From: Ectocarpus siliculosus
Taxonomy: Eukaryota > Sar > Phaeophyceae > Ectocarpales > Ectocarpaceae
DNA: 29,596 nt
NCBI GenBank assembly: GCA_000310025.1
Contig: FN649733.1
Span: 2,718,915-2,748,510 of the forward strand
Direction: 5' to 3'
Shown here: piece by piece, positions 1 through 10,285 of the stretch
Position numbering within the stretch: position 1 is the stretch's first letter
Layout of the letters: each line of letters starts with the position of its first letter
The notes under the pieces: generated by a model
Databases searched by the model: none
What the model was told of the DNA's origin: nothing
The model's input: only the letters and a program-made list of their open reading frames with translations
Translations under genes and position numbers: made by a program

Positions 1-63
1 CATTGACCTCGCATCCCTACAAAGCCGGGACGGAGCACGCCGGGTTCTCACCGGACCAGGCTC
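1..63 (-). repeat. Partial copy of dispersed repeat R1
   Basis: These 63 bases match positions 13696-13758 and 19358-19420 with no difference that I can see. Homology stops abruptly after the bases CCAGGCTC, so this copy ends there on the right; the left part lies outside the window. It is placed on the minus strand because the full copies share their minus-strand 3' end and differ at the 5' end. A run of ten G follows shortly after, as it does near the other two copies. Confidence 0.85.
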
Positions 64-854
64 ATAGTCGAAGGGGGGGGGGGTTAAACCAGGAACGAAT
101 GCGGGAGAACCACGCCCCCGTGACATATTCAAGAGAGGGACGAGGGTCAGGGGGGGCGGGGCAATCGTGCCGGGTGGGCGGGTAAATCATCCCCTCATTC
201 CATACGCCCCCGAGTAGCACGAGAACACCAAAAATACCGCTTCTGCGATGTCGAACCAGGGCAAGGGCTAAGAGCTGGGTAGGGTCTACCGGACAAGCAC
301 TAATTGTTTCAACCCCCCCATCGTTCGCGGGTCGACAATAAGTAATAGTTGTGACGCATTAAGGTCCAAAATTCACGAATGTGAAAAACAGTGAGCGCGG
401 AGAACGCCGTACGAACAGAGTACGGAGGTCATTTTTATTCATATAGTCACTTTCTTTCAGGGAAGAGGGTGCTTGCACTCTTCTCGCATTAAAATTCGAA
501 GACAAGCACCGCAGGAGGGGTGAGTAGGGGAGCCTCAGGGGGAGAAAACATTCTGTGTGGCCACAGATTGGAGCGCCTACCCTGTGAGCACTGGTTTAAG
601 GTGACGCAAAAAGAAAAAAAGCAACCAACTCGAAGTTCGCCTGACGTTTGGCGAAAGTAGGAATGAGAGCGGGTACCCCAGCTGGGGGAGGATCTGGTTC
701 AAAGCATACTACTGTACGTAGACTACTGTATGGAGCAGAAGTTGTTCCTTGCCCGGATATGGCCCCGTATCGCGCGTGTTCAATGCTAGTACACGCATTC
801 GGAACCTTGCTCTTTTGAATCGACTAACGGGAATGTTTGGACTTTCTGAATGTC
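64..854. other. Non-coding stretch downstream of the cysteine-rich gene
   Basis: No convincing coding exon is seen on either strand. It holds a run of G near 72-83 and otherwise ordinary sequence. It probably includes the 3' untranslated region of the minus-strand gene ending at 855, though I cannot place a polyadenylation site. Confidence 0.4.
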
Positions 855-3800
855 TTATTGAAAAACACGCACTCTTCGGAGGGATACGTATGATGACGAT
901 GCACAAAACTCCGATCTCGACGTTCCTCGTCGTTCAGTTGCCTTCGCCTGCTGTTCGCGCATGGTTGCGAGGGCCTTCTTGACGGAACCCACGGGGTGCT
1001 GCTGCGAGAGTGCGGCAAGCTTCTCGGCGATGGCCTTCATCGCAACGTCGTCCCCCTGCATGCGCGGGTGTCACAACGGCAGCACAGCAGTTGCGTTTTG
1101 TCGCTCGCAAGGGTAAGAAAGAGCACGGGAGCCTTAGGTAGTCCTTTCGAATGATATTAAACAGCGAAAATAGTTGGTGGAGACAACAGAACCGACGAGT
1201 GCAAGAAGGACAAAGCGAGAACAGCAACAACAAATTGAAGAAACACACCCACTGCAGCGATAACACCGAGCAGGAACAGCAAATACAAGCGTTGAGTGTC
1301 GAGCAACACACGATTAACGTTTTAAGCCCCTCTCCCTTCCGTAGATAGAACATGCCGGTAGTCTTACTACTCAGTCCCTTTGCACCCAGTCTCTCGCCTC
1401 AAGGTTCAGATGTCCGCCAAAACAAACTCCACTGCTTTCATTGTGACTTCGACGAAGAAGTGCCATTTTCCTACAGCGCCCTCCAGAGTATCTCTTCTCT
1501 CATCTTCACGGGTGCTTCGGGCGTTCCTGTGTTTTCGTCATCGCTCCCCTCAGCCTGAGCCGCAGTGCTCGCTGTGTCTGGTGCTCCTCCTGCTCCCCCG
1601 TCACCGGTCTCCAGGTGAACACAGGACCCGATCGCGCAGCCTCCGCGAGGGTCGAACCACTTCCTCTTCACGAGAAGCGAAGTGGAACCTTCGGGACACG
1701 CCTCGGCGACCTTGGCGCACTTGGTGTCCTCCAGGAGGGCTGCCTGTTGCTGGAACATAACCTCGACAGGGTTCGAACCCTAGGCGAGGGCGTCCCTCCC
1801 GTCGTCGACCTTCTTACCGATGTAGCCGTTAGAGTCGGTCTCGTTGATGAGGACGGCGAGAGCGTTGATTGAGGTCGCGGTCTTCCGTCTCCTGCTTGAG
1901 GATACGTGCGATGTCCCTCCTGTTGAGCTTGCGCCCCTGGCAGGTGGGGTGTGTTTCGTGGAAAGAGGGAAAATGGGAAGAAGGATAGTGGGGGGCTTGT
2001 CTTGTCAGCATGTTCTCTCTCGCGGGCGGCCTTGGTTTGTGTGTTTGTGTAGCCGTTGTATTCTTGTTTGTGGTGCGTGTGCCAGAGAGCATCGGAAAAG
2101 CGTCCGCTTGGAAGTCTCGGCTGCAGGCCTTCTTGCCGTGATAGGAAGGCCGTTGGTCCGACCTCGGCATTCTTTCGCAGCGAACATCATCCTGAACCCA
2201 CCCAAACATTCTATGGTACGGAGATCGTACTCTATTTTTCTCTCTCCCCCATGCTATATCTCCCTCACTTTTCTTCTCTAAAACGCGGGTGGGGGACAAG
2301 AAACAAAAAAAAAAAGTGTGTAACGCTGTGGCGAAGCGGCAGTCTACGTGTGACTGGACTGCAAGAGGACTTGCCACATCGATCGGGTGTCTCAAAAGCG
2401 AGATGGCAACGTGTGTACCTGGTATCTCTCTGCTGTGCACAACTCGAGAAAAACTACAGCCAGTACATGAGGTTACACAAAAACAAGCACTCCCTATCGG
2501 CCGATAGAACGTGTCGCTTCTTACCGCGTTGTATGCCCTCTGCCGTTCGTCGAAAAATTCCCGGAGCGTAGTAAGCCCGGGCTCCTGCTGCTCCCGGAGC
2601 TGAGCCATGAGCACCGAGCTTACTGCCTCGTGCAGCGCTTCTTCGTCTCCGCCCTATGGACGTCGTTTCGGCGCAACGAGCAGCGAGAACCAGAAAGCAC
2701 CACCAGATGAACCGTTTGCATATCTTACATTTCTATTGGCACCTCTCGCTTGCTTGGTTCCGCGTTGCGCAGCGTGTACCAGCATATTGTTCACGTTTGT
2801 ATCCATGGCGTAACTAACTGCGATTGATTGAGATCGCCCGCAATCATGGCCAGATCAAGGCGATGCCCTCTTGGTTTACATTGAACTTGTCCGCCATATC
2901 CTGTTTTAGAGGTAAACACAACATCCGTTGCATGTGCCATTTGTTTCACTCTTGATCTTGCTGTCTATTTTTAACCAGAAGAAAAGTCCCTCCAACAGGC
3001 AGCAGGTACTGTAGATACAGTTGGCCCGAGGGGAGCCGATGAGCGACAATAAATAACAGAGGGGAGCTCAAAGAGTGGGCTGACTGGGAGGGGTAGGGGG
3101 ATATTGCACTTGTTCCATGGAGGTTCCGTTTGCGCGCGAGAATCGTGTGTGTGCGCAGACGGCACTTTCTGGAACAAAGTATCTTTGGACAGCTGAAGAT
3201 GGAGATGTGAGGATACATTGACCATGTACAGCAGTAGACTGTCTGATACCGTTTGCCATTACTCGTGTATTTTGTGGGGGGGCGAAAGAAATGGGTCGCG
3301 CCTCATGCATCGGCCCATTGCTGGTATTTCCGCACCGCGGTTTCGAAGACAGTTCCTCGCCACACCAGTCTAACTTGGCGCCGACCACGGCGTTAGTTTC
3401 TCGAATGTCGAGTAGACACTAACAGCGCCTGGGTTTTGGGGAACCAAAGCATCAGCTGGTCGAGCAGTATCTCCCGATGTGATGTTTCCGAACGGCTGCA
3501 TTCAACGGTGCAATAGCTCCGCCACGCACGTTGTGTTGTTCATGGTGTGTGTGTGCACAACAAACTCTACTCCGTCAGGCATCGATGATCGCGAACATGG
3601 CTTTACTAGTGTAGTCGCATTGGCCACCTAAATCGCTTCGGTCGCATGGTTGGAATCAATCTACTGTAGGTGAAAGATACTCGGGAATGTTCTCATAATA
3701 TTTGGTCCATGTCTCGAACGATGCATAGCGGTGAGAGCGCAGTGTCAAGTTCGAACTACATGCCTCTCCCCTCCCCCAACACGGTTAGGATGGTAGGAGT

Positions 3801-6800
3801 ACCTGTGTTTCTCATCACGACTGGCGTAGTGTGTAGCAACATCGGGAATTCTCCTTGTTTGGGCCTTCGAAAAATTACGCCATTCATAAAGCTTCTTCCA
3901 AATGGACCCATGACGCGGGCGGGGAAATTGTGGGCAAATGCCTCGGGTTGGCATTGTCATGTGCTTGCCGGTCAGCTTGCTCGTGAACATCGGATGCGCG
4001 CCAAATAATTGACGCTCGACGATATCTGCATAGACAACCACGGTGACTTTATTCCTATCCTATGATGAAGCCACATGCTGTACGGTCCCATTGTTTTTCT
4101 ACCATGGGCCGCGCCGTAAGCCGAGCCGCAAGAAGGAATTCGACGTGGCGCCGCGTAACCCCCCCCCGAAAAACAAACAAGCAAACAAACAAACGATACC
4201 ACGCCTCGCGCGTCGCTTGATCCCATGCAACCTGTCCCGGCTACGTTCGGATGCCCACGAGCTTTGGAAACCCGGGCTCCACGATAGCGCAGCCCTGTCG
4301 CTTTCCTTCCGTTGTTTCTTTTTTATTTTATCTGCATCGTGCTTTTTGTCATGTTTCCCCGTGTAGTGAGATATCCCAGGCATCACGCGGATGATTTCGA
4401 GGGAACCTCAAAGATACAGCGGGAAGCAAGCAACGCCATGAAACCACCATACGGCGCGGGGGGCCGTGGCGATCAAGAAGGGCAAGGCAAACGACACTTG
4501 GCGCTTGATAGTGCACCACAGCTGACTATCGCCAATCGGTACTGCACGCCACCGCCGAGAGACAGACTAAGGTCTCTCTGAGGTAGCGCTTGCCGTTGTT
4601 CTTCTTGGTGGAGGAAATCCACCAAGGAACTCTTTGAGTCCTCCGATTTGGGGATTTTCTGGGCGGGCGGTGCGTCACGAAGGCTAACGGCTGAGCTGTG
4701 CCGTCTCGTTTCACGGTCAAATTGCGTGCAGGGTGCGTATCGTACAGTTCTGTGTTGGTAATATAAGCGTAATGCACGACATCGGACGACCCGACGGGTT
4801 GTACTGTTGTATCCCGAAGCAGATATCGCACGACTTCGAATTGGGTGTTTTCTGAAATGGGTAGTGCGTACCTTTGGGAGGCTCAACCGTCCGAGACTGC
4901 TACTGTGCAACAGTTTTGTCCCGTCTGGTGGTATTCGGAGGGAGATTTTGTGTTTTAGTCGCAGAGACACGTTAGGATACCGCAGAGGCTTTGTGCCGAA
5001 CGGAACGTGTGGTACGGGGGAAGTCTCCCTCCGTAGGCCACAGAAATACTAATCAAGGCAATTCGAAAGAAAACAACGACATGAAAGTTTGTTGTCGAAG
5101 ACCGAATAAACTGTAGTTTATTGTGCACGGAAGAATTCGGAACATCTCCCGGATCTAAGTTTGTATTTGGGCTCTTGATGTGCCGCCCTGGAGGCGTGTT
5201 GGTTGGGTTGTCTCGGTTTGGTTTTCTGTGATCTTACAAAGAGAAAGGTCTCACGGAGTTCTCCTTCTCCTGCCTCGCTGCTCCTGCAGCAAGAGTTTGA
5301 TAGACGCGTGTCTACTGGACCAAGGGCCACGTGTTGAGGAATGCACAGTGTGTATCAGCCCGTGTCGGAGGGTCACGCGGGAAGGAGGGCAGCAGCTAGC
5401 TACATCAAAGTTTGGACCTAGCTAGCAGAAATTCGTAGCTTTTCTCCCGCCCACTCACCCCTTTTCTTTCGAAGGTGGGGGATAGGAGATGTTACAAGTG
5501 AGGACTCACTTAGGAGAGGCCTCTTAATATTTCTGTGACTCGAAGTTTGTGCAACCGTTTGCCACGTAGAAGTATGGCGTACGTAGCATGTTTTCTGAAT
5601 GGTAGTGCGTACCATTGGGAGGCTCAATCGTCCGAGACTGCTACTGTGCAACAGTTTTGTCCCGTCTGGTGGTATTCGGCCCCCCAGTAGTGATGACGTA
5701 CCATTACAATGTATCGCTGGTTGGTGGCCATGTTTGCGTATTTGCTTGTTCGTTAGTGGTCTCTCCACCGTGTGCCTTGTTCTGCCTCTTACTTCTTGTT
5801 ATTTTCGGCCTGGTCCCTTATTGTCCTCACTCTTTTTCATTTTATTTTCATTTTATTTTCTCTTCTCCTTACTGTTTCCATTTTTTTTATTTTTCTCTTT
5901 TTCTCTTTTTCTCTTTTTTCTCTGTTCCTCTCTTTTTTTCTCTCTTTTTCTGTGCCAGATGGCCTTGTCTCTGCTAGCGTTGTGAAGTACCAAGATTGAA
6001 CCAAGGGGGTGCACCTCTTTCTTTCCGGCCCATGATAGATAGTGACTCCTAGTCTCAGTTGATACCTCGCATAGCGCGCAGAGGGAGTGGAGGATTCCAG
6101 AATATCTGTCGTTGATTTCTATTGACTTGCGGACCCCTCGGGGCCAGTTTATTTGAGTGTACCTTGTTAGGGTAAGTTAACCTGTGGCCACGGGAATCGA
6201 CCGCGTCGAGTGTTGGATCAGTTTACGACATACATACGAAGGTACTGGGTAGAGAGAGATCGGAACGGTTTTTAAATTGAAGACAATAACAACAACAACA
6301 ACAACAATTCGGAGGGAGATTCTGTGTTTTAGTAGCAGAGACACGTTAGGATACCGCAGAGGCTTTGTGCCGAACGGAACGTGTGGTACGGGGGAAGTTT
6401 CCCTCCGTAGGCCACATAAATACTAATCAAGGCAATTTGAAAGAAAACAAAAAACTGTCATATTAAGAAAAAAAAAAAAAATGGTGATTGGCTATTTTGG
6501 TACACGTTTTTCTTCTCTCAGGATCGCTTGCTTTTTTGGCGGGGTGTGAAAGAGAGAGAAGACAAGGGGCGGTGACTGGAACACGGATGGATCCATGAAA
6601 ACAATAAAAGTTCCAAGCTGGTTGCCCGTACTAGCTCTAAGTTGGGCGGCGCGGCATCCCACTAGCAAGGAGGCTTGGAGCGCACGGTAGATCCAGACGG
6701 CACTGCTGCTATAGGGTATCCACACACAAAAACACGTGCCACACAACAACCGATGCAAACCAAATTATGAGGGCGCTCTCACCGTCATGGCCTCCTGCAG

Positions 6801-7027
6801 GCCCCCAGGCACCGGTGCGCACCCGACGGGGATGCACCCACCGAGGACATTCCTCTTGAGAAGCATAATTTGGCCCTCCGGGCATGCCTGCTGCAGGGCA
6901 TTACACCTTGCGGTGTGGACAAGGTCGATCATGTGGGACATGATCTTGTCGTCCGCCGGCAACGCTGAAGCTGATGGGGCTGCCAATGCAGCCAAGAGTA
7001 CAATGAAAAAGCCCTGAGGGAACCCAT
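855..7027 (-). CDS. Secreted cysteine-rich protein with duplicated Cys domain (4-exon model, broken frame)
   Basis: Exons on the minus strand: 7027-6783, 2653-2525, 1936-1510 and 1055-855, all junctions phase 0, about 333 residues. Exon 1 starts with a clear signal peptide (MGSLRAFF, a hydrophobic core, then APSASA) if one T is restored in the run near 7008-7012. Mature residues 42-70 carry C-x6-CPEG, LLKR and GGC-x4-C. Exon 3 repeats this pattern: C-x6-CPEG, LLVKRK, GGC-x4-C. Exons 2-4 are otherwise helical and charged. Exon 3 also carries one surplus base near 1873-1885 (minus strand GAAGACCGCGACC) and an in-frame TAG at 1782-1780. Correcting the surplus base gives the phase needed for exon 4. 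The breaks may be sequencing errors or real decay. The family is not recognised; an extracellular or vacuolar role is inferred from the signal peptide only. Joining exon 1 to the rest across a 4.1-kb intron rests on matching phase and the shared Cys pattern; they could be two neighbouring paralogues. Confidence 0.5.
1510..1936 (-). pseudogene. Exon 3 of the cysteine-rich gene, with frame break and in-frame stop
   Basis: The exon opens after a CCACCTGCCAG acceptor. The first part reads GRKLNRRDIARILKQETED; the frame then shifts by one base and continues as SINALAVLINETDSNGYIG, which is clearly protein-like. The TAG at 1782-1780 falls in the palindrome CTAGGGTTCGAACCCT. Beyond it the same frame stays open through the second Cys domain to 1471, past the proposed donor at 1509. 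Both breaks lie in one exon while the flanking exons are intact, so either base-call error or early pseudogenisation would explain it. The tail (about residues 225-265 of the model) is low-complexity, rich in G, A, T, E and D. Confidence 0.45.
3745..4065 (-). pseudogene. Possible copia-type reverse transcriptase relic
   Basis: The minus strand is open across KVTVVVYADI followed by a KL..K..M pattern. This recalls the beta-hairpin VVVYVDDI and the downstream KxxM segment of Ty1/copia reverse transcriptases, with the second catalytic Asp lost. Only about 30 residues look related and no other domain (gag, integrase, RNase H) or LTR was seen. It lies inside the long first intron of the cysteine-rich gene. 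Chance resemblance is quite possible. Confidence 0.2.
4845..5076 (+). repeat. Repeat R2, intact copy
   Basis: This is a unit of about 230 bp beginning TGTTTTCTGAA and ending in an A-rich stretch (GAAAGAAAACAA). It is nearly identical to a second copy at 5589-5679 plus 6313-6450. The A-rich end suggests a retroposed element. No open reading frame of note is present, and I could not find a convincing target duplication around this copy. Confidence 0.85.
5589..6450 (+). repeat. Repeat R2, second copy, split by an insertion
   Basis: The left half (5589-5679) and right half (6313-6450) together match the intact copy at 4845-5076. Between them lies foreign sequence, 5680-6306. The six bases ATTCGG occur once at this point in the intact copy but on both sides of the foreign sequence here (5674-5679 and 6307-6312), which is the mark of a target-site duplication. 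Confidence 0.85.
5680..6306 (+). mobile_element. CAA-tailed retroposon (family R3) inserted in repeat R2
   Basis: The insert is 627 bp, starts CCCCCCAGTAGTGATG, contains a strongly pyrimidine-rich tract (about 5815-5955), and ends GAAGACAATAACAACAAC with a short (AAC)n tail. It is flanked by the duplicated hexamer ATTCGG. An ordered tail and a target duplication fit a non-LTR retroposon. The stretch before the tail (GAAGGTACTG, GAGAGA, GAACGGTTT, TGAAGACAA) recurs on the minus strand at 26945-27005, so this is a dispersed family. No transposase or reverse transcriptase is encoded, so it would be non-autonomous. Confidence 0.75.
6451..6782. other. Remaining intron sequence of the cysteine-rich gene
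   Basis: It holds a run of A at 6467-6480 and a fairly open minus-strand frame (6492-6758) without recognisable motifs or good splice borders. I treat it as intron. Confidence 0.35.
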
Positions 7028-9699
7028 GTCTGGTGCCAAGTGGTTTGACCTGTCGCTACAGCAGCAGATCTATCCCTGTTGCCTCCGAAGAGCCACAAGC
7101 AAGGTCGGAGGTGTGCCGTGGATTGCGCGGGCAGCGGGGGGTTCGTCGGCTGCGGGTTGGGAGGGGGGCGCGGAATTTGTTTCTCCGAAGAGTTACAGGT
7201 TATACCGAAGTTTGGGGCGGTTCAGGCTTCAGTGGCCTTTCGGATGAGTCAAGGACTTGAAAACGGACTCAACTAGCCCGCAGCCAGCAGGTCTCACTGC
7301 GTCCTCGTTGCAAAGACGCTAGCACATCCCCTCAGAGAGTTTACCCAGGGTGGGTCGAGTCTCTCTGTGATGGTGTGTCGGCCCGGTGAAAGGGCGTGTA
7401 ACCGTCAACCGTCAAATGCCTGGACGCAGTAGCTAAACGCTAACGTAGGAGGCAGTTCTGTAGGAGGAACTCGAGGCCGTGGTCACACAGAAGGATTCCT
7501 TCCCCTGAGCCCCCCTGTCAACCCCTCCTGCGGTGCTTGCCTTCGATTTTTGACGCGAGAAGAGTGCAGCACTCTCTCCCTGAGAGTGTATACACCACAG
7601 ATAAGTAGATGTTGGACAGGAACGGAAACGAGAGACAAAAACTCACTTTGAATAAAAGACCGCTTTCGCCGGGGTTCGAACCCCTTGCCCTGGTCGTTAC
7701 GGGAGAATGTTGCGAGGATACCAATTAGACTACAGGGATGCATAGGGCAATTTGGAAAGTCTTACGCATACACTACGATATACTTTTTACTTGACAAGGT
7801 GAGCGACAAGTCCTTGCCATCTGGCCACCGAACTGCTCGTAAATCGGTGGCGTGGTAATTCTGAGACACGAGCAAACAAAAACAAAGGACAACCTGACTA
7901 CCGCTATGCACACCAAGACACATCAACCTCTCGCCAAACCAACATGCCAACTCCTCCCCAGGTCCCGTCCAGCTCTGTCTGTCTCCGAAGCAGAATTGCT
8001 CGAAAGACAAGGTCGACTGGTGGAACACGCCGCAGCCCAGCAAAGATCAAACGAAGCACACTTGCAAAAAAATAAGCTCGTCAACATCGTCGACTTTGAT
8101 GAGAACAGAAACCAACGAATCAAAGAACTAAGAAATATACTTCATAAATTACACGTACACATCTCGTCGGTGTTATTAGTTGTACCGGGGCATGCTGCGC
8201 ACGGTGATCGTACTCGAAGACCCCAAGATCTTGGCATGGACCCAACTGTCATGCGCCCGCAAGTCGCAGCGTTGGACAATCCTATCCAACAATACTCGAG
8301 ACACACACAACACCCCGTAGTTTCGCCCGTTGCCTCGAAGAATATGCAAGAGAAACATAGGTATTTCACAGAGGTCACACCGATGTCATTACTGTACCAC
8401 CACATCAACAAAATTTGGACAACAATCGTCTTTCCTCCACTCACTTCCACACTGCCTAGCCCTCTAACTCATCCATCTGGGTTCGGATGAACTGTCAAGG
8501 ATCCTTACCGCCCCCCGTCTCCCTGACACCACAGAAAGCTTTCCCTCCCAATTACCCTTCCCCTCACCCCACATCTCAACGTCACATTCCTGTACCTAGC
8601 TCTACACGGTTGGCAAAACCAAACATGGTCATGTGCAAAGCAGTTGCACCGCACAGACCGCACAGCAGAGCACAGCAAGTAGGCAGTATTCCACAATCGC
8701 GGCGGTGTTGCAGAAATCACAACGCTTAAAGGTGCTGCATTGTGCGTACAGCAGTACACTCGAACATCTCAAAACCCTTGACCACACGGTGCACGGTATG
8801 AGTAAACACCGCGGGCACTGTCCACTAACCGAGCCTCACGGGAACGTTCCGAAATCCCGCGGGATCGTCCAATACAGCACTTGCAGCAACCCCTCGTCTC
8901 TGAGGAACTGCCCGGCCCACACGCGAAGCATGGCTGTCGAAACCCCGGGGATGCTTTCCCCTGCCCTGCCGTTCTTGTTGTTCGTGCGGTGATGTACCAT
9001 AAAGTCTTCAAAATGGGTCGCAGGGAAAACCTGCACGTACAATACCCATTAGTAGTCAGTCGCGAGAAGAGAGGGGGTTCCGGCCGAGGGGGGGAAGGGG
9101 GGGGGGGGGTTACACTATTGGTGGCGTTTCTTGATTGGCGGTGAGTGCGACCGGAGTAGTGTCAGCATTGGAAGGGTAAGTCTACCACAGTGGTTGCATG
9201 AGCCTCGCGCAAGGGTTGCACACAGCCTTAGCCTCGGACTGACGTCAGGAGGGCGGCATGGTCAACAGCGGGTGAGGGCGGCGATAATTTACTGACTAGA
9301 CTAGACCCCAAGCCGAATAATCACGTCGAAACGCCACACGGTCAAAGGACCGTGGACGTCTACAGCCAGAAAATGCCGGTGGCTCAGCAGCAACGCAGGT
9401 GACGTAGTTCGGTGAGAGGGGGGTGGGGGGGCGGGGGCTTGCTGTTGGACAGTTCCAATCAGAAGGAGGAAAGATACCGACCCATACGATCACGCAGGGC
9501 CAGACGATCGATCCAGCTCTTGCAAGCACACGATACTTCGCGTACTGATTCACATCGAATACACTGATGCCACTGAAACAAATTAGTTGCACGGAAAAAT
9601 GCCGGTCGCTGAAGGCGAAAACCGTTCGTGCACGTGCACCATGCAACGGCTGTACCGGAATAAGGTCGACGCGCGCAAGAAAACAGCACGCGCCGCTGG
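7028..9699. other. Intergenic region between two minus-strand genes
   Basis: This is the 5' flank of the cysteine-rich gene and the 3' flank of the glycosyltransferase-like gene. A plus-strand frame open from 7852 to 8490 (212 codons) contains a short charged stretch that could form a coiled coil (about 7980-8130), but it lacks recognisable motifs and strong splice signals, so I do not call it a gene. Runs of G occur at 9088-9110 and 9417-9432. A tRNA-like sequence lies at 7668-7740. Confidence 0.35.
7668..7740 (-). pseudogene. Degenerate tRNA-like sequence (tRNA pseudogene or SINE head)
   Basis: On the minus strand there is an A-box-like TAGTCTAATTGGTATC and, 37 bases on, a canonical T-loop/B-box GGGGTTCGAACCCC. 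The loop CTCCCGT between partly paired ATT and AAC would give anticodon CCC (Gly). The acceptor arms do not pair and the D stem is poor, so it is not a functional tRNA gene. It could be the internal polymerase III promoter of a tRNA-derived SINE. Confidence 0.35.
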
Positions 9700-10247
9700 T
9701 TAAACAAACGGTTGCTGCGTACCTGCAAAAAATACACCGCCGGAAGGCATTGTGTCGTGCGGCAAGAACGATCGAGGATTGTCATGCAACAGCTGGCGCT
9801 GTTCATCGGTTCCTTCATTCACGAATGGACGGGGATTAGGGTACAGCACCTTTATAAAACCGCACTCCGGAAGGAACATCTGTATGCTGCCGCTGTGCAT
9901 CTCTGGTATGCCGTTCGCGGAAGATTCGTCGAATTCCAGGTAGTTGCACGCCTGGTTCGCCGCCATCTTTTTCAGCTGCTCTCTGGTCGCCATCCACATG
10001 CCCTGTAATGATGTTTGGCCACGCCGGGTCGTTACGAGTCATGATCGGACGATGCACGCACTGATGGGATTCTTACATACTCCAAGGAGAGAGGGAGCGA
10101 GAGGGGCGAGGAAGGGCAGTGGGGGAAGGGAGAGGTAGAGAAAAAAGGCAGCAAAAGAACAACCACAAGCAACAACGACAAGAGCCATCATCCCAACCTG
10201 TCATTGCCATCAACAGCAAAAATAGCAACACCACCACCACTACCACC

Positions 10248-10285
<38 letters not shown>

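Noticed and set aside
1829-2614. Single 261-codon minus-strand frame
   Set aside because: It contains two real exons of the cysteine-rich gene, but the donor AACGCG|GTAAGAAG and an acceptor near 1937 show that the middle is an intron read through by chance.
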